Source of the DNA: JAYZDP01 sp036337765
GTDB taxonomy: Bacteria; Acidobacteriota; Thermoanaerobaculia; Multivoradales; Multivoraceae
DNA: 7,969 nt
Direction: 5' to 3'
NCBI GenBank assembly: GCA_036337765.1
Contig: JAYZDP010000144.1
Location: 1 to 7,969, forward strand
Shown piece by piece: positions 6,411-7,969 of the stretch (position 1 is the stretch's first letter; every line of letters begins with the position of its first letter). The notes below the pieces were generated by a model. It was not told the origin of the DNA. It saw nothing but the letters and a program-made list of their open reading frames with translations, and did no database searches. Position numbers and translations under genes: made by a program.

Positions 6411-7367
6411 ATGAGTCAGGACCCGTGCTGTACGCCGGTCCGGAACGGCGAGCCCGTTTCTCGCGGCGACGAACCGTGCCGAAGGGGTCACGACCCGGCA
6501 CTGCGGGTCCAGCTCGCCGGCGGTGCTTTCTGGATGGGCACCGACTCAGCGGATGCGATTCCGGGCGACGGCGAGCGGCCGCGGCGCCAGATCGAGCTAT
6601 CGCCGTTCGCCATCGAGGCGGAAACCGTCTCCAACGCCCGTTTCGAGCGCTTCGCCGAAGAGACGGGGTACGTGACCGACAGCGAGCGCCTGGGATGGTC
6701 GTTTGTCTTCGAGGGGCACCTGTCGCGGCGGTTGCGTCGCACGGCGATCGCGGACTGCGCACCGCAGGCGCCGTGGTGGTGCAAGATCCACGGTGCCGAC
6801 TGGCGCTCCCCGGAGGGTCCGGGATCCTCGATCCGCCGTCGCTTGCGCCATCCGGTGGTGCACGTTTCGTGGCAGGACGCGATGGCCTTCTGCCACTGGG
6901 CCGGCAAGCGCCTACCCACCGAGGCCGAGTGGGAGTTCGCGGCGCGCGGTGGCGCCGATGGCGCGACCTTCCCCTGGGGAGACGACCTAGAGCCCGAAGG
7001 CCAGCACCGCTGCAACGTCTGGCAGGGGAGCTTCCCCGATCGCGACCTGGGCGAGGACGGCTTTCGTGGAACTTGTCCCGTCGATGCGTTCGGGGCAAAC
7101 GAGTTCGGTCTCTACAACCCGATCGGTAACGTTTGGGAGTGGTGCGGAGACCACTTCACCAGCGACCGGATCGCCGAGCGCGGGGGGAGCGATCCGCCGG
7201 GGCCTCCGACGGGTGAGCTAAGGGTGATCCGTGGAGGCTCGTTTCTGTGTCACGAGTCGTACTGCAATCGCTACCGGCTTTCGGCGCGAAACGCCAACAC
7301 GCCCGACAGCACCACCGCCAACATGGGCTTCCGTTGCGCCGGCGACGTGCGACAGTCACTCTCGTAG
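6411..7367 (+). CDS. Formylglycine-generating enzyme (FGE, SUMF1-type)
   Basis: 318 residues. FGE oxidises the cysteine of the CxPxR motif in type I sulfatases (and related targets) to C-alpha-formylglycine, using O2 and a Cu(I) ion held by two active-site cysteines. Both are present: Cys280 and Cys285 in GGSFLCHESYCNRYR (275-289), followed by the diagnostic NTPDSTTANMGFRCA (296-310). This separates it from the many FGE-fold proteins that lack the cysteines. Other core segments match FGE: FWMGTD (40-45), PWWCKIHGADWRSPEGP (121-137), HPVVHVSWQDAMAFCHWAGK (147-166), LPTEAEWEFAARGG (168-181) and NPIGNVWEW (236-244). The N-terminus MSQDPCCTPVR resembles the CC-P start seen in bacterial FGEs and lacks a signal peptide, so the enzyme should act in the cytosol. 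The start is supported by AGGAGG at 6393-6398. No sulfatase gene is visible here; the substrate must be encoded elsewhere. Confidence 0.96.
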   Translation: MSQDPCCTPVRNGEPVSRGDEPCRRGHDPALRVQLAGGAFWMGTDSADAIPGDGERPRRQIELSPFAIEAETVSNARFERFAEETGYVTDSERLGWSFVFEGHLSRRLRRTAIADCAPQAPWWCKIHGADWRSPEGPGSSIRRRLRHPVVHVSWQDAMAFCHWAGKRLPTEAEWEFAARGGADGATFPWGDDLEPEGQHRCNVWQGSFPDRDLGEDGFRGTCPVDAFGANEFGLYNPIGNVWEWCGDHFTSDRIAERGGSDPPGPPTGELRVIRGGSFLCHESYCNRYRLSARNANTPDSTTANMGFRCAGDVRQSLS

Positions 7368-7398
7368 CCGTGGTTGGTCAAGACCTCACGTGGGCCGC

Positions 7399-7635
7399 TT
7401 AGGAGGAGCTCATCTCCTCTGGCGTGCCCCGAGTCGCTCTTCCAAGGAATGAGATGTCAAGACGCAAGCTTCTTGGGCCCTCGACACATTGGCATCCGTC
7501 GAAGAGCCGCCGCTGGACGGCCACCTCCCGGCCAAGCTTGGTGTCCTTGGCGCGGTAGACCTCGCCCACGCCTCCCGTACCCAAGGAGGAGATGATCTCG
7601 TAGTGCCCGAGTGCCGAGCCAGGATCTAGCGCCAT
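7399..7635 (-). pseudogene. Truncated N-terminus of a Hanks-type Ser/Thr protein kinase
   Basis: From ATG 7635 the minus strand encodes about 40 residues typical of the start of a bacterial Ser/Thr kinase. The short MALDPGSALGHYEI lead is followed by the glycine-rich loop LGTGGVGEVYRAKD (18-31) and TKLGREVAV (32-40). In the family the next residues are the VAIK lysine and KVL, but from base ~7515 onward the sequence changes to QRRLFDGCQCVEGP and shows no kinase similarity before the stop at 7399. Without the beta-3 lysine, alphaC, the catalytic loop and the DFG motif, it cannot be an active kinase. The other two minus-strand frames downstream also show no kinase continuation, so a simple one-base frameshift is unlikely. 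A deletion or rearrangement joining the kinase start to unrelated DNA is the better explanation. A short product could still be made. Confidence 0.62.
7403..7419 (+). other. Small hairpin downstream of the FGE gene
   Basis: GAGGAG and CTCCTC form a perfect 6-bp stem around a CTCAT loop, starting 36 bases after the FGE stop. No T-run follows on the plus strand, so it is at best a weak or Rho-assisted end signal. The left arm also resembles a ribosome-binding sequence by chance. Confidence 0.3.
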
Positions 7636-7969
7636 GAGGGTGGCTAGATTCTGCGCCGGCCACTCAGACCTCGGCTGATAGACGAGGCTCGATACGTGTC
7701 GCCTCTCACCCGGAAGGGCGACGGCGGACACGGCTGAGGAGGCTTTCGCACTAGCAGCGAGTGCTCGCAGCTCTTCGCAAACATGGCAGCCAAAAGGTTT
7801 GCGTACGGCAGACCGGTGCCTAGCGGGTCGCAGAATAGGTAGGGCTGCGACACGCCCGCTACAGATAATGCGGTAGAGGCGTCCGATTCGGAACTGGAAG
7901 CCAGGCGCCAGCCCTCGTTTCCCCCGTCACCTGTCGCCAGGCGAGGTATGCAGCTCAGTCCGGGATGCG
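7636..7969. other. Gene-free tail with several inverted repeats
   Basis: 334 bases in which I recognise no gene, tRNA or insertion sequence. Two stem-loops stand out. CGCAAAC (7776-7782) pairs perfectly with GTTTGCG (7797-7803) around a 14-base loop. AGCGG+GTCGCAG (7822-7833) pairs with CTGCGAC (7845-7851) and CCGCT (7856-7860), with a 4-base bulge ACGC and an 11-base loop. A tight GCGA/TCGC stem (7757-7760 with 7765-7768) lies just before them. No T-runs follow, so they do not look like intrinsic terminators. The part nearest 7635 may be the former upstream region of the kinase. Confidence 0.4.

Noticed and set aside
6336..6491. Extension of the phosphotransferase to ATG 6491
   Set aside because: It would overlap the start of the FGE gene by about 80 bases; the extra residues are Arg/Ala-rich and not family-like.
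7644..7853. 69-codon minus-strand frame
   Set aside because: No recognisable domain, no ribosome-binding site, and it runs through the stem-loops at 7776-7803 and 7822-7860.
1..7969. CRISPR array, tRNA or intact insertion sequence
   Set aside because: No regularly spaced repeats, no cloverleaf with a CCA-type acceptor stem, and no transposase-like protein were found on either strand.

Overview
The window is GC-rich DNA from a bacterial chromosome. Coding density is high except in the last ~600 bases. No ribosomal, tRNA or housekeeping marker is present, so taxonomy is an inference. An ACAD10-like phosphotransferase with a C-terminal DUF6285-type domain, a true formylglycine-generating enzyme, and the start of a Hanks-type Ser/Thr kinase written in a typical Acidobacteriota/Myxococcota style together suggest a soil- or sediment-type phylum such as Acidobacteriota, Myxococcota or a related uncultured lineage.

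Positions 1-4691 (minus strand) hold a tightly coupled operon of at least three genes, read right to left. The first encodes a 1016-residue fusion: a complete heavy-metal P1B-type ATPase joined to an HflK-like SPFH (band 7) domain. Next is an HflC-like SPFH protein with a histidine-rich cytosolic tail, then an HflK-like SPFH protein cut by the window edge. Both junctions are 4-base ATGA stop/start overlaps, so the three products are probably made in matched amounts. This is the most striking part of the window. A metal pump is covalently tied to a membrane-scaffold domain and co-expressed with two further SPFH subunits, with no FtsH protease in sight. In E. coli, HflK and HflC form a cage around FtsH; here the caged client may be the pump itself.

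Positions 4692-4919 are a short gene-free gap. Positions 4920-6335 (minus) encode the ACAD10-like phosphotransferase/DUF6285 protein. It is divergent, across a 75-base gap, from a formylglycine-generating enzyme at 6411-7367 (plus), which has both active-site cysteines and the CCTP-type N-terminus common in bacterial members. No sulfatase substrate gene is visible.

Positions 7368-7969 have no intact gene. They contain the N-terminal ~40 codons of a Ser/Thr protein kinase (minus), which lose kinase similarity just before the invariant VAIK lysine, and several inverted repeats. This looks like a decayed or rearranged junction.

The left operon (metal export and membrane scaffolding) and the right pair (phosphotransferase and FGE) have no proven functional link. 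One speculative link is that aerobic FGEs are copper enzymes and the pump is a P1B ATPase of undetermined metal specificity.
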